Shown: positions 33,461 to 44,104, numbered from the stretch's first letter. The stretch: 64,000 bases of DNA from Teredinibacter franksiae (GCF_014218805.1 NZ_JACJUV010000001.1:1366001-1430000), one strand, 5' to 3'. Made by a program: numbers and translations. Notes: a model not told the origin generated them from the sequence alone.

Positions 33461-36400
33461 CTACTGACATCCAGACGGTGCGCTAGCCACTACTTGCGAA
33501 ATACTGGCAGCGCCCGACACTAGCCAAGGCTCCACACCACCCTTACCGGCGGTTGCGAACAGGTAATCCGCTAGGTCTTGCCCTGCAGACATACGGTAAG
33601 AACCGATGTTGCTCTGCGAGGTAGAACTGTACTGAGACATCATGTTTGGCGTACTGCCATCACTCTTAGTCAAATCACCGGAAGAACCCTGAATCTGGCA
33701 ATTAGAGTTGGCCATCCATACGTAGCTGCCCCATACATCCAAGCCGCCTTCACGGAAGTCGCGCAGCAAGTTTGTAATAAAGTAATCAATATCATCACTG
33801 TTATCGTTGTTCGCCGCTTCAGTTGCGTTGTTCATTACAACGTTATTCTCGAATGCAATTCGACCACCTACACGTACACTCAAGATATCCTTACGGTAGT
33901 TGTAGAACACGTTATTGAATATATGACTCTGACCACGACGCATCAGCGGTACACGGCGCAGAGTTTCAAACGCGCTGTCGCTGTAGTACTGGTCTTCAGT
34001 AACAAACAAGTTGTTGTGGATCGTTGTGGTGATCTGCTCATTAATCGTTCGGCTGTCGCTTGAACCATGCAGAGCTGCACGCTTAACGTTAACTAGCTTG
34101 TTGAAAGAAATACTAATGTCATATGCACCTACCTTCACATCAAAAGCCGAATCGCCCGTGGTGTCGAAGGTGTTTTGGTGGATCCAGATATCGTGAGACT
34201 CACCGGTAGAGCGAATCATATCTGGGTCTAGATTGTGGTCTTCAACATGGCCAACACCAACAAACTTGTTGTTGGTAATAATCACGTTCTGAGACTGGTG
34301 AGTAGAAGCACCGCTGCTATCCGCACCAATTTTGAAACCATTGAATACGAAGGTAGCGTTAGTGCCACGACCATCGATAGTGGTATTGCTGTCGATCAGG
34401 TAGTTGCGCACAGCCAGTGAACTATTATTCATCTCATCATTGAAGAATGTATCCAAACAGCTAGCACTGGAAACACCATTCGCAGAACACCAAGCGTATG
34501 GATCGCGACATTGCGACGCACTCACGCCCAAATCAGAAGCCAAGTCGGAAGAATCACAGTAAGGGCGGTACATCATCAACTGAACTTCGTTACGGAAGTC
34601 GTTTTTGTCGAACACAATCCAGTTATATTCCGACGAGGAGATAGCCGCAAGAATTTGATCTTCAGGATTGCTGCTAGTGATGATCACCAAATTGCTGCCA
34701 CCGTTAGCATTGTAACCACCGGTAGTGTTCTCACCGAATCCAACCGGCTTACCCAGCGACTGAGACAGACACTGAATAATTTCTTGGTCAGACTGCAGAG
34801 AAGTATCGCGCCAGTTAACGTTAGGATCGTTAATCAAAGCATCACACTGATCACCAGAAACTGAGCTGGAACTGCTAGATACAGAACTAGAACTGCTGGA
34901 AACAGAGCTAGAGCTGCTGCTCACTGAAGAAGAGGACGAAGAAACCGAACCGTCACATGATGCAACCGAAACGTTAGGACCTGTCACCTCAAGATAATCC
35001 ACATTACCCAAGCCAGAACCCTGGTTAGCCTGCAAACGCAACTGCTGGTAACCACCAGAGAGGCTCAGATTAACAGAGGTAGTCGCCCAGGTAGTCCAAC
35101 CACCGGTGCCTACATAATCTTCCGTAGAAATATTGCCACCGTTGGAACTCAACACACCAGAACGATTAGTCGTTGAACCATTGGCATAGCGCCAGCGGAA
35201 AGTGTAAGTACCTGCATCACCCGTTATAGCCCAGTTAATGCCTGCGCCATCAGCGTTGTCAGTATTTGCAAAACCGTTACCCGTGTAACCACTGTTATTG
35301 CTGTCGATAGAACCGTCAACACCACAGAAACCGGTAGCACCCTCCTGAATAGTAATTGTGCCACTTGCAACGCTGCTGCTAGAAGAACTGGAAGAGCTAG
35401 AACTGCTGGAAGAACTTGAGCTGCTAGATGAACTTGAAGAGCTAGAGCTGCTAGAAGAACTTAAGCTGCTTACAACACTGCTAGAGGAGCTAGAGCTAGA
35501 GCTAGTGCAGCCGCCAACAACTCCGTATGGGCTTGGCTGGCTGTTACACGTATTAACACCAATACAGCTTTGGCTGTTTTCCCAACCCCAACCGTCTTGA
35601 GCAACATCGCACACAGGGTACAGGTTACCGTACCAGTTACACTGAGACGCGCCAGCAGAACAGCTACTGACAGAAGAACTGCTGGAGCTGCTTACCGAAG
35701 AGCTGGAAGAAACAGAAGAGCTGGAGCTGCTGCTAGAGGATGAACTGCTTGAGCTGGAGGATGAAGCCCCCCCCTCGTAGGCAAGGCTAATGTAATACAG
35801 GTTCATTACATTGCCTTTTGTAATGGAATGGCTACCTGCTGCCAGATCTACCGAAAGTACACCGTTGGATACAGCACGGCTTGCACCATCAATGTTGATA
35901 CTTCCGCTTTCACCTTCATTAAATACCAGCGTTAAAACACCAGCCGCTGCAGAAGCAAAGGTGATGGATGTGCTCGATTCTATTTTCAGTGCTTCCGTTA
36001 AGGTTAAACCGTTGTAATTTACGGTACCTTTTGAGGACGATAGGCTGCCAGAGATATTGAAGAAGCTACTGGACATACCTGACTCTGTGATATTCAACAC
36101 TTCATCGCCATCCGGCGCAATGCTGGAGCTGCTAGAGCTAACAGAAGAACTGGACGAAACCGAGCTGGAGCTGCTCACGCTTGAAGATGAACTGGACGAA
36201 GTCACAGTACAAGAACCATCGGAAGTCAGCATGCCATTATTGGCACCAGCCGTTGTCAACACGATCTGAGGAACACAACCGCCGTCATCCAGCTGATAGC
36301 CGTAAGGAATACTAATAGACGTAGTAGATGAAGGGTTAGGTCCAGCGGGGTGGTTCTTATCACCGTCGGCTGTCCAAGTCACACTGTCTGTAAAGACGTT

Positions 36401-37267
36401 ACCGCTCACATCCCAATAACCCATATCATTGGTATAGAAAGTACCAATAGGGTCTTTAGCATTTTCGAAGTAGTTATTCTGGGCCTTCATCTTGCCGCCA
36501 ATACGCGGGTTCATGCCAGAAGAATTGATTCCATTAAAGTAGTTGTTGTACGAGTGCGCAGTAGCAAAACGCAGCAGTGGCGTACGGGAATCAATGTTGT
36601 AGTAATAGTTATGGTGATAGGTTACCGGGCCGTTAGCGTCATCGCCATCGCCGGAACCGACCAAACCACCTCGGCCAGAGTTTTTCAGAATGCTGTAGGA
36701 AAGCGTTACGTATTTGGTGTTGTTCTTCATATCGAACAAGCCATCGTAACCTTCGCTTTCTCCACCAAACGCTTCAAGCGTTAAATGGTCAGCCCATACG
36801 TTAGAAACGTCGGCTTCCATACCAATAGCATCACCACCGTTCGACGTTGTGCCGTTGGATTTTTTAACATCACGAATGTGCAGGTTTTGCAGGATGATGT
36901 TTGAAGACGCGCGAATGTGAATGCCAATTTCATCGAAAAGCGCACCGCTGCCTACACCAACGAGGGTAATATTGCTGATTTCTTTCAGTTCAATTACACC
37001 GTCAGCCGTATTACAGCTACCGCTTACTTTAGCGGTGTTGCTTGGAGTGATAGTACCCTCAACCTCAATAATGATGGGCGTACTTTCTGAAGCTCGATTA
37101 CACAAAGCTTCGTGAATTTGAGTACCTGTGGTAGCCCGCACTACCGAACCGCCTTGCCCACCAGTTGTACCACCATTTTGAGTGGCAAAACCCGTAGCCG
37201 CAGAAGCGGAACCACAAGCAAAAACGAGTCCGATCGCGCCAGCAAGCGCGCCTAGAGTTTTTTTCAT
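33461..37267 (-). CDS. Double pectate lyase: PL1 - beta module - CBM10 - CBM35/6-like - PL1, polyserine linkers
   Basis: 1268 aa, secreted (signal peptide to about ASA, residue 23). Order: PL1 A (~24-350; [36 protein letters not shown]), Ser linker, ~110-aa beta module (~386-497), Ser linker, CBM10 (~536-586; [22 protein letters not shown]), Ser linker including an unbroken run of more than 25 Ser, CBM35/6-like module (~639-774), Ser linker, PL1 B (~802-1268; [24 protein letters not shown]). CBM10 modules bind crystalline cellulose, so this lyase may attack pectin while held on cellulose microfibrils (inference). PL1 B is very similar to the lyase domain of the 18.4-20.5 kb lipoprotein. AAGG precedes ATG 37267. 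Confidence 0.92.
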   Translation of the reverse strand: MKKTLGALAGAIGLVFACGSASAATGFATQNGGTTGGQGGSVVRATTGTQIHEALCNRASESTPIIIEVEGTITPSNTAKVSGSCNTADGVIELKEISNITLVGVGSGALFDEIGIHIRASSNIILQNLHIRDVKKSNGTTSNGGDAIGMEADVSNVWADHLTLEAFGGESEGYDGLFDMKNNTKYVTLSYSILKNSGRGGLVGSGDGDDANGPVTYHHNYYYNIDSRTPLLRFATAHSYNNYFNGINSSGMNPRIGGKMKAQNNYFENAKDPIGTFYTNDMGYWDVSGNVFTDSVTWTADGDKNHPAGPNPSSTTSISIPYGYQLDDGGCVPQIVLTTAGANNGMLTSDGSCTVTSSSSSSSVSSSSSVSSSSSVSSSSSSIAPDGDEVLNITESGMSSSFFNISGSLSSSKGTVNYNGLTLTEALKIESSTSITFASAAAGVLTLVFNEGESGSINIDGASRAVSNGVLSVDLAAGSHSITKGNVMNLYYISLAYEGGASSSSSSSSSSSSSSSSSVSSSSSVSSSSSSSVSSCSAGASQCNWYGNLYPVCDVAQDGWGWENSQSCIGVNTCNSQPSPYGVVGGCTSSSSSSSSSVVSSLSSSSSSSSSSSSSSSSSSSSSSSSSSSSSSVASGTITIQEGATGFCGVDGSIDSNNSGYTGNGFANTDNADGAGINWAITGDAGTYTFRWRYANGSTTNRSGVLSSNGGNISTEDYVGTGGWTTWATTSVNLSLSGGYQQLRLQANQGSGLGNVDYLEVTGPNVSVASCDGSVSSSSSSVSSSSSSVSSSSSSVSSSSSSVSGDQCDALINDPNVNWRDTSLQSDQEIIQCLSQSLGKPVGFGENTTGGYNANGGSNLVIITSSNPEDQILAAISSSEYNWIVFDKNDFRNEVQLMMYRPYCDSSDLASDLGVSASQCRDPYAWCSANGVSSASCLDTFFNDEMNNSSLAVRNYLIDSNTTIDGRGTNATFVFNGFKIGADSSGASTHQSQNVIITNNKFVGVGHVEDHNLDPDMIRSTGESHDIWIHQNTFDTTGDSAFDVKVGAYDISISFNKLVNVKRAALHGSSDSRTINEQITTTIHNNLFVTEDQYYSDSAFETLRRVPLMRRGQSHIFNNVFYNYRKDILSVRVGGRIAFENNVVMNNATEAANNDNSDDIDYFITNLLRDFREGGLDVWGSYVWMANSNCQIQGSSGDLTKSDGSTPNMMSQYSSTSQSNIGSYRMSAGQDLADYLFATAGKGGVEPWLVSGAASISQVVASAPSGCQ

Positions 37268-37472
37268 TGTGACGACCTTAAAATTATTAATTATTTGTTT
37301 AATCAGTCACAACAAGTGCTGTAAGCACAGACTGATTGAGGTCAGCAGAGTAAAACCTGTGGTTTTACCTACTTTTTAAAGAGGCAACCTTCCTATTCCG
37401 AACCAATGTAGAAATGCCAGCGGCTATTATTTTTGACTAGATTAAGCTGACAGATTCGTCCGGATACCACAA

Positions 37473-37499
37473 TTGGTATTCCCTTTGGTTAGGCCAGTT
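37473..37499 (-). promoter_or_regulatory. Operator candidates, proximal, third double-PL1 gene
   Basis: TTGGTATTCCCTTT followed at once by TTTGGTTAGGCCAG (TTGG-N5-CCAG), 206-232 bp upstream of ATG 37267, the same distance as the proximal sites of the other two double-PL1 genes. Confidence 0.45.
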
Positions 37500-37674
37500 T
37501 ATCCAATAAAAGTAAGTTGTAAAGCCAATTTGAGCAATATAGAGCCAAACCACCGATAATCACTTATAAGAATGCGTCTAAACGAGAACTTTAGCGATAA
37601 AAAACCGGACTTTTGACTTATTTTTAAACCCAAGAATTATTAATACGCTGGCTCGTAATTCCAACAAAATATCA

Positions 37675-37733
37675 TGGTCATACCAATACAGCCATTCGAT
37701 AGGCCGAAAGACTGACTAATTGGTAAGCCCAAA
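37675..37733 (-). promoter_or_regulatory. Operator candidates, distal pair, third double-PL1 gene
   Basis: TGGTCATACCAAT (37675-37687) and TTGGTAAGCCCAA (37720-37732), 408-465 bp upstream of ATG 37267. The two-distal-plus-proximal layout matches the other double-PL1 promoters. Confidence 0.45.
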
Positions 37734-37762
37734 AACGAATTAGGTAATCATTAGCATGAGGA

Positions 37763-37785
37763 AACGCCCCTTAAGACGGGGCTAA
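37763..37785 (-). terminator. Hairpin after uxuB-like gene
   Basis: GCCCC (37766-37770) pairs with GGGGC (37778-37782); on the minus strand the stem is followed by GTTTCC. A short, modest terminator candidate. Confidence 0.45.
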
Positions 37786-37842
37786 AGGGAAAAACAGCTA
37801 GAGAAAACAGCTTAGAACGTAAATAGTATTAGAAAAAATACG

Positions 37843-39318
37843 CTATCTAAAATACTTGCGCACAGTTGCCAGTGCACCCAACTCGCACAAACGCTCAAGC
37901 CAGTGGGTTACGCCCTTTATAAAGATCGTATTACCTGGCAAGTCTTGACCAAACACCTGCGGTATACCAACAATTGATTTCACCAAAGCGGCAGGGTTAC
38001 CAATGTTTGCCTCACACAACTTGCGCAACTTCGATGCAAGGGGGTCACGCACATCAATGGCTGCGCCCTGTTCGTCTACGCCACTGACGTAACGTATCCA
38101 AGCGGCAACACCGAGACAGATCACATCAATATTTCCATCACCCCTAAGTTGATCACGCAGAGTATCCAACCAGCGTTGAGGCACTTTTTGTGATCCATCC
38201 ATTGCGATCTGCCAAGTGCGGTGCTTCAAACCCCGATTAGCGAAACGGTCTCGCAACTGCCGCTTGTATTCAGCAATATCAAAATCGGCTGGTGGCGCAA
38301 TGGTTTGCCCCGCTTCACGGTCCATAAAAATTTCACACAGCTTCACAAAAGCCGGCTCTGCCATAACATCGCTAACCGTTTCACAGCCGGCCAAATACCC
38401 TAGGTACGCGAGAAGCGAGTGACTACCATTTAGTAAGCGGAGCTTCATGTGTTCAAAGACTTCTACGTCTTCAACCATTAACGCACCCACCTTTTCCCAA
38501 AGCGGACGACCGTTACAAAAGTTGTCTTCAATCACCCATTGAATAAAAGGCTCAGTTGTTACCATGCCTTCGTCGCGCATACCTAAATGCTCTTCAAGCG
38601 CGTTGAGATCTTCTTCGGTTGTAGCAGGCACAATGCGATCGACCATCGTGCATGGAAAGGTAGTGTTCGCCTTAATCCAAGCCTCCAAGTTTTTGTCGTG
38701 CAGCCCGGCAAAATGCAGAATGACTTTTTCTAATACCTTACCGTTATTGGGCAAGTTGTCGCAGCTGAGTAACGTTGGGCTTTTAACCCCATTCTCCATG
38801 CGCTTTTTGAGAGCGGCCACAATATAGCCAGGCGTGGATTTGGGGCTATCGATATTTTTAAGGTCGTGCTGAATATGCGGGTGACGGACATTAAGGCAAC
38901 CTGTAGCCGGGTCGTGACAATACCCCTTCTCAGTTACCGTCATGGAGATGATTTTGATTTTATCGTCTGCCAGCATCTCCACCACATGAGCCGGATATTC
39001 CGGCCCAACGCACTCACTAACAACTGAACCGACAATTTGAATGTGTTTTTCATCATTATCGCGAACCACAACGGAATACAAACCGTTTTGCGGGTCGAGC
39101 TGATCTCGCACTCTACCGGAACGTAAATCGCCGCCAATTATGCCCCAGTCACCACCAAACTGTTCCAACACCCGATCGGTGAATACCGCTTGGTGAGCGC
39201 GATGAAAGGCACCTATTCCAATATGAATAATGCCAGGCTTAACTTGCAGAAAATCGTACCCCGGCTTTTGTACATCAGCCGGGACGCTATCGAGGGTATA
39301 TTGATTCAGTCGTGTCAT
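37843..39318 (-). CDS. uxuB: Mannitol dehydrogenase family oxidoreductase, fructuronate (hexuronate) reductase
   Basis: 491 aa, polyol-specific long-chain dehydrogenase family. N-terminal Rossmann motif HIGIGAFHRAHQAV (about 32-45) and the catalytic Lys...Asn-x-x-His pattern in MKLRLLNGSHSLLAYLG (about 289-305). Length fits UxuB (D-fructuronate to D-mannonate, EC 1.1.1.57). Tagaturonate reductase (UxaB) and mannitol dehydrogenase are in the same superfamily, so the exact substrate rests on its place next to uxaC and the hexuronate transporter. The dehydratase needed for the next step (UxuA or UxaA) is not in the window. The Shine-Dalgarno sequence is weak. Confidence 0.85.
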   Translation of the reverse strand: MTRLNQYTLDSVPADVQKPGYDFLQVKPGIIHIGIGAFHRAHQAVFTDRVLEQFGGDWGIIGGDLRSGRVRDQLDPQNGLYSVVVRDNDEKHIQIVGSVVSECVGPEYPAHVVEMLADDKIKIISMTVTEKGYCHDPATGCLNVRHPHIQHDLKNIDSPKSTPGYIVAALKKRMENGVKSPTLLSCDNLPNNGKVLEKVILHFAGLHDKNLEAWIKANTTFPCTMVDRIVPATTEEDLNALEEHLGMRDEGMVTTEPFIQWVIEDNFCNGRPLWEKVGALMVEDVEVFEHMKLRLLNGSHSLLAYLGYLAGCETVSDVMAEPAFVKLCEIFMDREAGQTIAPPADFDIAEYKRQLRDRFANRGLKHRTWQIAMDGSQKVPQRWLDTLRDQLRGDGNIDVICLGVAAWIRYVSGVDEQGAAIDVRDPLASKLRKLCEANIGNPAALVKSIVGIPQVFGQDLPGNTIFIKGVTHWLERLCELGALATVRKYFR

Positions 39319-39341
39319 AGGTTACATCTAACTACAGTAGT

Positions 39342-39575
39342 TTACAGCTTGCGGGCTTTCGTCGGCAGATTGTACGTTAGGCATTTGGCGACTTCCAGTG
39401 CTTCGCCTTTTGGCAAACGGTACTCCGCTACTAACTGACCTAGGAAAGTACGAGTGTCATCATTGAAACCAGGGGCGTTGTAGGATCCGCCAGTTTCTGT
39501 CACTTGCTCACGGAAACGACGAATACCTTCAGGGCGGTCGTGAAACCACCCGCTATCGACTATTTTATTATCAGC
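39342..39575 (-). pseudogene. Uronate isomerase C-terminal remnant
   Basis: The minus strand has an open frame of 77 codons ending TAA at 39342-39344 and preceded in frame by TGA. It reads SGWFHDRPEGIRRFREQVT, then FNDDTRTFLGQLVAEYRL, then TYNLPTKARKL. The pattern W-F-x-D-x2-E-G-(I/M)-x-R followed by D-(S/T)-R-(S/T)-F-L matches the C-terminal part of the intact UxaC encoded at 39775 ([20 protein letters not shown]) but is clearly from a different subtype. Between FL and QLVAEYR a stretch corresponding to the RHEYFRR region seems to be missing. There is no start codon, and the barrel with the metal-binding residues is absent. I interpret it as the remnant of a second, replaced uronate isomerase. 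Confidence 0.6.
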
Positions 39576-39659
39576 TCACCGCTGGTTAACAACAACTACG
39601 AACACCGCATTCCCGATTACAGCAACTATATTAAAACCCATGCCGGCGTTTGATCTGCA

Positions 39660-39699
39660 TTATCTGAGGGTAAGTTTGACCTGTATTATCTGAAGATAA
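39660..39699 (+). promoter_or_regulatory. Tandem TTATCTGA dyads upstream of uxaC
   Basis: TTATCTGAGGGTAA (39660-39673) and the perfect dyad TTATCT-GA-AGATAA (39686-39699) lie 26 bp apart, just upstream of TATAAT (39707-39712). The position suggests binding of a regulator over the promoter. The sequence differs from the TTGG...CCAA type, so a second regulator may be involved. Confidence 0.5.
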
Positions 39700-39774
39700 A
39701 ACTGTCTATAATTTCCAGCCAGTATTTTTTACCTCGGTAGCAACCCTCCAGCCATTCACACAGAGGACGAATAA

Positions 39775-41190
39775 ATGAGCTTTATTCACGACGATTTTTT
39801 GCTTGATACACCTCAGGCGAAAACTTTGTATCACGATTACGCGGCTGACATGCCCATTATCGATTACCACTGTCACTTACCCCCCGCCCAAGTGGGTGAA
39901 AACACGCAGTTTTCCAACCTCTATGCGATTTGGCTGGCAGGCGATCACTACAAGTGGCGTGCCATGCGTTCTAACGGTGTGAGCGAACATTACTGCACCG
40001 GTGGCGCCAGTGACTGGGAAAAATTCCAAAAATGGAGTGAAACGGTTCCCCACACCTTACGCAACCCCCTATACCACTGGACTCACTTAGAGTTACGTAA
40101 ACCTTTTGGTATTACCGACCGCTTGCTTAACGGCTCGAACGCCAAGCAAACCTGGGATGAGTGTAACGAAATGCTGGCCCAACCTGAATTTAGCGCCCGC
40201 GGCATCATGCAAAAAGCCAATGTAAAATTGGTGTGTACTACCGACGACCCCATTGACGACTTGGCCCACCATAAGTCTGTCGCCGCCGATGCTAGTTTTA
40301 ACACTGCCATGTTACCCACCTGGCGGCCAGACCGCGCTATGGCCGTTGAAGACGCCGCAGAGTACAACAATTATATCGACCGTTTAGGTGAAGTGGCCGA
40401 CGTCACTATTAGTAGTTTTGATGACTTAATCACCGCTTTACGTGTTCGCCACGACTACTTCCAAGAAGCCGGTTGTCGTTTATCTGACCATGGTTTAGAG
40501 ACCGTTTTCGCGGAAGACTATACCGAAGCCGAAATCAAAGCGATTTTTACTAAAGTGCGCGGTGGCAACGAACTGAGCCAAGACGAAATAAAACAATTTC
40601 AGTCGTGTATGTTGGTTGAATTTGCATTGTTAGATCACGAAAAAGGCTGGGTACAGCAGTTCCACATTGGCGCTATTCGCAACAACAACCCTCGCCTGTT
40701 CCGCTCGCTCGGCCCAGACACCGGTTTTGACTCCATAGGTGACCATTGTTACGCCAAATCTTTGTCAAAATTCCTTGGCCGTTTAGATGATGAAAACAAA
40801 CTGGCTAAAACCATTTTGTATAACCTAAACCCACGTGATAACGAAGTTATCGGCACTATGATTGGTAACTTCCAGGACGGCTCTGCCGCTGGCAAGATCC
40901 AATTTGGTTCTGGCTGGTGGTTCTTGGATCAAATGGAAGGCATGACCCGTCAAATTGAAGCTTTGAGCCAACTCGGTTTGTTAAGCCGTTTTGTAGGTAT
41001 GTTAACCGATAGCCGCAGCTTCTTAAGTTACTCACGCCACGAGTACTTCCGTCGCTTGCTGTGCCGTATTTTAGGCCGCGATATGGTTAACGGTTTTGTG
41101 CCAGACGATACCGCTATGGTTGGCGCAATGGTGAAGGACATTAGCTTTAATAACGCCAATGAATACTTCCCGTTTGAAGTGCCTAAATAA
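39775..41190 (+). CDS. uxaC: Glucuronate/galacturonate isomerase
   Basis: 471 aa, matching the E. coli UxaC length. An amidohydrolase-fold cytoplasmic enzyme (EC 5.3.1.12) converting D-galacturonate to D-tagaturonate and D-glucuronate to D-fructuronate. Visible: [10 protein letters not shown] (metal-binding His 32 and 34), CTTDDP near 155, [14 protein letters not shown] and [18 protein letters not shown] in the C-terminal third. AGAGGA at good distance before ATG 39775 supports the start. Transcribed away from the uxuB-like gene and followed by its own terminator. Confidence 0.96.
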   Translation: MSFIHDDFLLDTPQAKTLYHDYAADMPIIDYHCHLPPAQVGENTQFSNLYAIWLAGDHYKWRAMRSNGVSEHYCTGGASDWEKFQKWSETVPHTLRNPLYHWTHLELRKPFGITDRLLNGSNAKQTWDECNEMLAQPEFSARGIMQKANVKLVCTTDDPIDDLAHHKSVAADASFNTAMLPTWRPDRAMAVEDAAEYNNYIDRLGEVADVTISSFDDLITALRVRHDYFQEAGCRLSDHGLETVFAEDYTEAEIKAIFTKVRGGNELSQDEIKQFQSCMLVEFALLDHEKGWVQQFHIGAIRNNNPRLFRSLGPDTGFDSIGDHCYAKSLSKFLGRLDDENKLAKTILYNLNPRDNEVIGTMIGNFQDGSAAGKIQFGSGWWFLDQMEGMTRQIEALSQLGLLSRFVGMLTDSRSFLSYSRHEYFRRLLCRILGRDMVNGFVPDDTAMVGAMVKDISFNNANEYFPFEVPK

Positions 41191-41233
41191 CGGCCAAATT
41201 TAAAACGGCTCGCAAGGGTTGTTTAACTTTTAA

Positions 41234-41262
41234 AATGCTCGCTTCGGCGGGCATTTTTTTTG
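41234..41262 (+). terminator. Terminator of uxaC
   Basis: AATGCTCGC (41234-41242) pairs with GCGGGCATT (41247-41255) around TTCG, followed by a T run to 41261. Confidence 0.85.
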
Positions 41263-41360
41263 CCTTCGATTTTTCTCCTAATGAAAAAACCAACCCTTCA
41301 ATTGGCACTAGGCGAGTGAAGCATCCAGACCTTCGCGGCATACTGTCCATCCTTGGACAT

Positions 41361-41395
41361 AAAAAAGCCCGAGATTTCTCCCGGGCTTTTTACAA
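41361..41395 (-). terminator. Bidirectional terminator, gntR-eda-kinase operon
   Basis: AAAAAAGCCCG and CGGGCTTTTT flank AGATTTCTCC. A and T tracts on both sides allow termination of the minus-strand sugar-kinase operon and back-up termination of uxaC. Confidence 0.8.
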
Positions 41396-41421
41396 ATCAT
41401 TTTACGTCCGCTTAGGGACTA

Positions 41422-42519
<1,098 letters not shown>

Positions 42520-42554
42520 AACTGTTCCTCGTATATTTGTTAGTCAAAAAAGGT

Positions 42555-43184
42555 TTAAAGACTGTTTGCCAGCGCAACAGCTTCTTTTGTTAGGGTGCTG
42601 ATCTCGCCAAACTTTTTATCGTTAATAAGATCAGATTTAACCATCCAGCTTCCGCCACAGGCGAGAACTTTAGGGAAGGCCAAGTACTCAAGAAGATTCT
42701 TGGCGCTGATGCCACCGGTAGGCATAAATTTCATGGTGTGGTACGGGCCTGCCAGCGCTTTAATGGTGTTTAAGCCACCGTAAGCTTCTGCTGGGAAGAA
42801 CTTCACAACTTCCAAGCCGTAGTTCAAAGCGATTTCTATGTCAGAAGGCGTAGCGATTCCGGGGGTAATCAGAATGCCGTTCTTTGTACAGTAATCAACC
42901 ACTTTTTCGTTAATGCCAGGAGACACCAAAGAGCTACAGCCTGCATCAACAGCAGCTTTAACTTGGTCGATACTACAAACCGTGCCCGCGATAACCTGGA
43001 TATTGCCCAGCTTGGCCATGGCTTTCATTGAATCCAAGCCAGCAGCAGTACGGAAAGTAACTTCAGCGCAAGGCAAGCCGCCTTCGATCAGCGCTTCCGC
43101 CAAGGGAACTGCATCGGCAGCATCGTTAATGGCAACAACTGGGATAACTTTGAGTTGTCCAATTTTTTCTAGTTCAGCATGCAT
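42555..43184 (-). CDS. eda: KDPG aldolase (2-dehydro-3-deoxy-phosphogluconate aldolase)
   Basis: 209 aa. A trimeric class-I aldolase (EC 4.1.2.14) splitting KDPG into pyruvate and glyceraldehyde-3-phosphate. Motifs: PVVAIND, CAEVTFRT (Glu near 45), VVKFFPAEAYGG with the Schiff-base Lys near 133, and MPTGGIS for phosphate binding. The frame is open 12 codons further upstream, but ATG 43184 is preferred because GGAG lies 9 nt before it and the protein then matches the family N-terminus. Second gene of the gntR-eda-kinase operon (71 bp after gntR, 35 bp before the kinase). Confidence 0.95.
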   Translation of the reverse strand: MHAELEKIGQLKVIPVVAINDAADAVPLAEALIEGGLPCAEVTFRTAAGLDSMKAMAKLGNIQVIAGTVCSIDQVKAAVDAGCSSLVSPGINEKVVDYCTKNGILITPGIATPSDIEIALNYGLEVVKFFPAEAYGGLNTIKALAGPYHTMKFMPTGGISAKNLLEYLAFPKVLACGGSWMVKSDLINDKKFGEISTLTKEAVALANSL

Positions 43185-43255
43185 TGTTTTTTCTCCGTAC
43201 AAACATGTTTCACATTTCATTAATAATGAATGGCTTATTTTTTTTACTTACAGTT

Positions 43256-43945
43256 TTACTCAAGGAACATGGCTACTTCGTCAAAGTGCGCGTGCATTGC
43301 TGCCGTTGCACCCTCAACATCACGCTCGATCAACGTTTCAACCAGGCGTTCATGGAACCCCTGAACCCCCTCCATTTGAGCGGGTGTCAGGCGCTTGTGT
43401 AAGCCCTTCCGAATAGACTCTCGAATGGCTCCACGCAGCGATTCCAGCAAGTGAACCATCATCGTGTTATGGGTAGCATGGGCAATGAGTAGATGAAACT
43501 TCACATCAAGATCGGCAAAGGCCTCAGCATCGTGCAGGTTTTCGCGCATCTCGCGAACAACACCGCTGAGACTCTGCAACTCCTCATTGGTACCGCGCTG
43601 AATGGCGAGACTCACGCCCTGAAGCTCCAACGCAACGCGAATTTCAGCAAACTCCCACGCTGCCCGGTTGTCTACCTGCATGACACGTTGAAAGTAGTTT
43701 AGTAGAGGCTCAGACGTTACAGGCTTTATTTTTGCCCGTTTGCCATTAGCCACCTCGATAATGCCCTGAGCCTCCAAACTTTTTAGAGACTCGCGAATAA
43801 CGGCTCGGCTAGCGCCGAATCTTTCCGACAATTCGGCAATTGATGGCAAGCTATCGCCGTCAACCAAGTCATTTTCGTCTATATATTTCATTAGCTGCTC
43901 GTTTGCCTGGTCAACCAGGGTGAGCGACTTCAATCGAGTCAGCAT
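43256..43945 (-). CDS. GntR-family (FadR subfamily, FCD) regulator of hexuronate/KDG genes
   Basis: 229 aa. N-terminal winged helix (LPSIAELSERFGASRAVIRE, about 33-52) and a C-terminal all-helical FCD effector domain (about 90-220) with the spaced Asp/His residues that usually bind metal (DLDVKFHLLIAHATHN). FadR-subfamily members ExuR and UxuR control hexuronate genes in enterobacteria through TTGGTATACCAA-like sites; similar dyads occur across this window, so this is the best candidate for their regulator (inference). It is first in an operon with eda and a KDG-type kinase and divergent from kdgK, a layout suggesting autoregulation. The ligand is unknown. Confidence 0.88.
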   Translation of the reverse strand: MLTRLKSLTLVDQANEQLMKYIDENDLVDGDSLPSIAELSERFGASRAVIRESLKSLEAQGIIEVANGKRAKIKPVTSEPLLNYFQRVMQVDNRAAWEFAEIRVALELQGVSLAIQRGTNEELQSLSGVVREMRENLHDAEAFADLDVKFHLLIAHATHNTMMVHLLESLRGAIRESIRKGLHKRLTPAQMEGVQGFHERLVETLIERDVEGATAAMHAHFDEVAMFLE

Positions 43946-43989
43946 GGTACTTACTTTCGTAGGTTAGATTTTGAATATTGCCCCAACCG

Positions 43990-44104
43990 ATTGAATTACT
44001 GGTCGGCAGGTTATTATAATGCTCGCTATCAACCTATCTGATAGCCTGACCAATATACGACCAAAGCTGTACACTGTCAAGCCAATTTGGCGGCTGACAG
44101 AGAG
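43990..44104. promoter_or_regulatory. Divergent gntR/kdgK control region
   Basis: It contains ACTGGTCGGCAGG (about 43999-44011), GCTATC...GATAGC (about 44028-44048), TGACCAATATACGACCAA with two tandem TTGGTC half-sites on the minus strand (about 44048-44065), and a 27-bp inverted repeat at 44075-44101 with arms CTGTCA...TGACAG around GCCAATTTGGC. Several of these could bind the GntR regulator. Confidence 0.5.

Larger units (their letters stand above)
37268..37842. other. Intergenic/promoter region of third double-PL1 gene
   Basis: 575 bp. It holds several TTGG...CCAA dyads and, toward 37.77 kb, a hairpin that may end the uxuB-like transcript. No ORF. Confidence 0.5.
39319..39774. other. Divergent uxuB/uxaC intergenic region
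   Basis: 456 bp. About half is a decayed uronate-isomerase tail (39342-39575, minus strand). The rest, 39580-39774, is the uxaC promoter region with two TTATCTGA dyads and a TATAAT box (39707-39712). Confidence 0.6.

Noticed and set aside
33201..33467. 88-codon plus-strand frame rich in His and Cys
   Set aside because: It lies on the palindromic intergenic repeat and the terminator; composition is produced by the repeat.
39676..39712. TTGACC as the -35 box paired with TATAAT for uxaC
   Set aside because: Spacing is about 25 bp, too long for a sigma70 promoter; the TATAAT may be used with a poor -35 and an activator instead.
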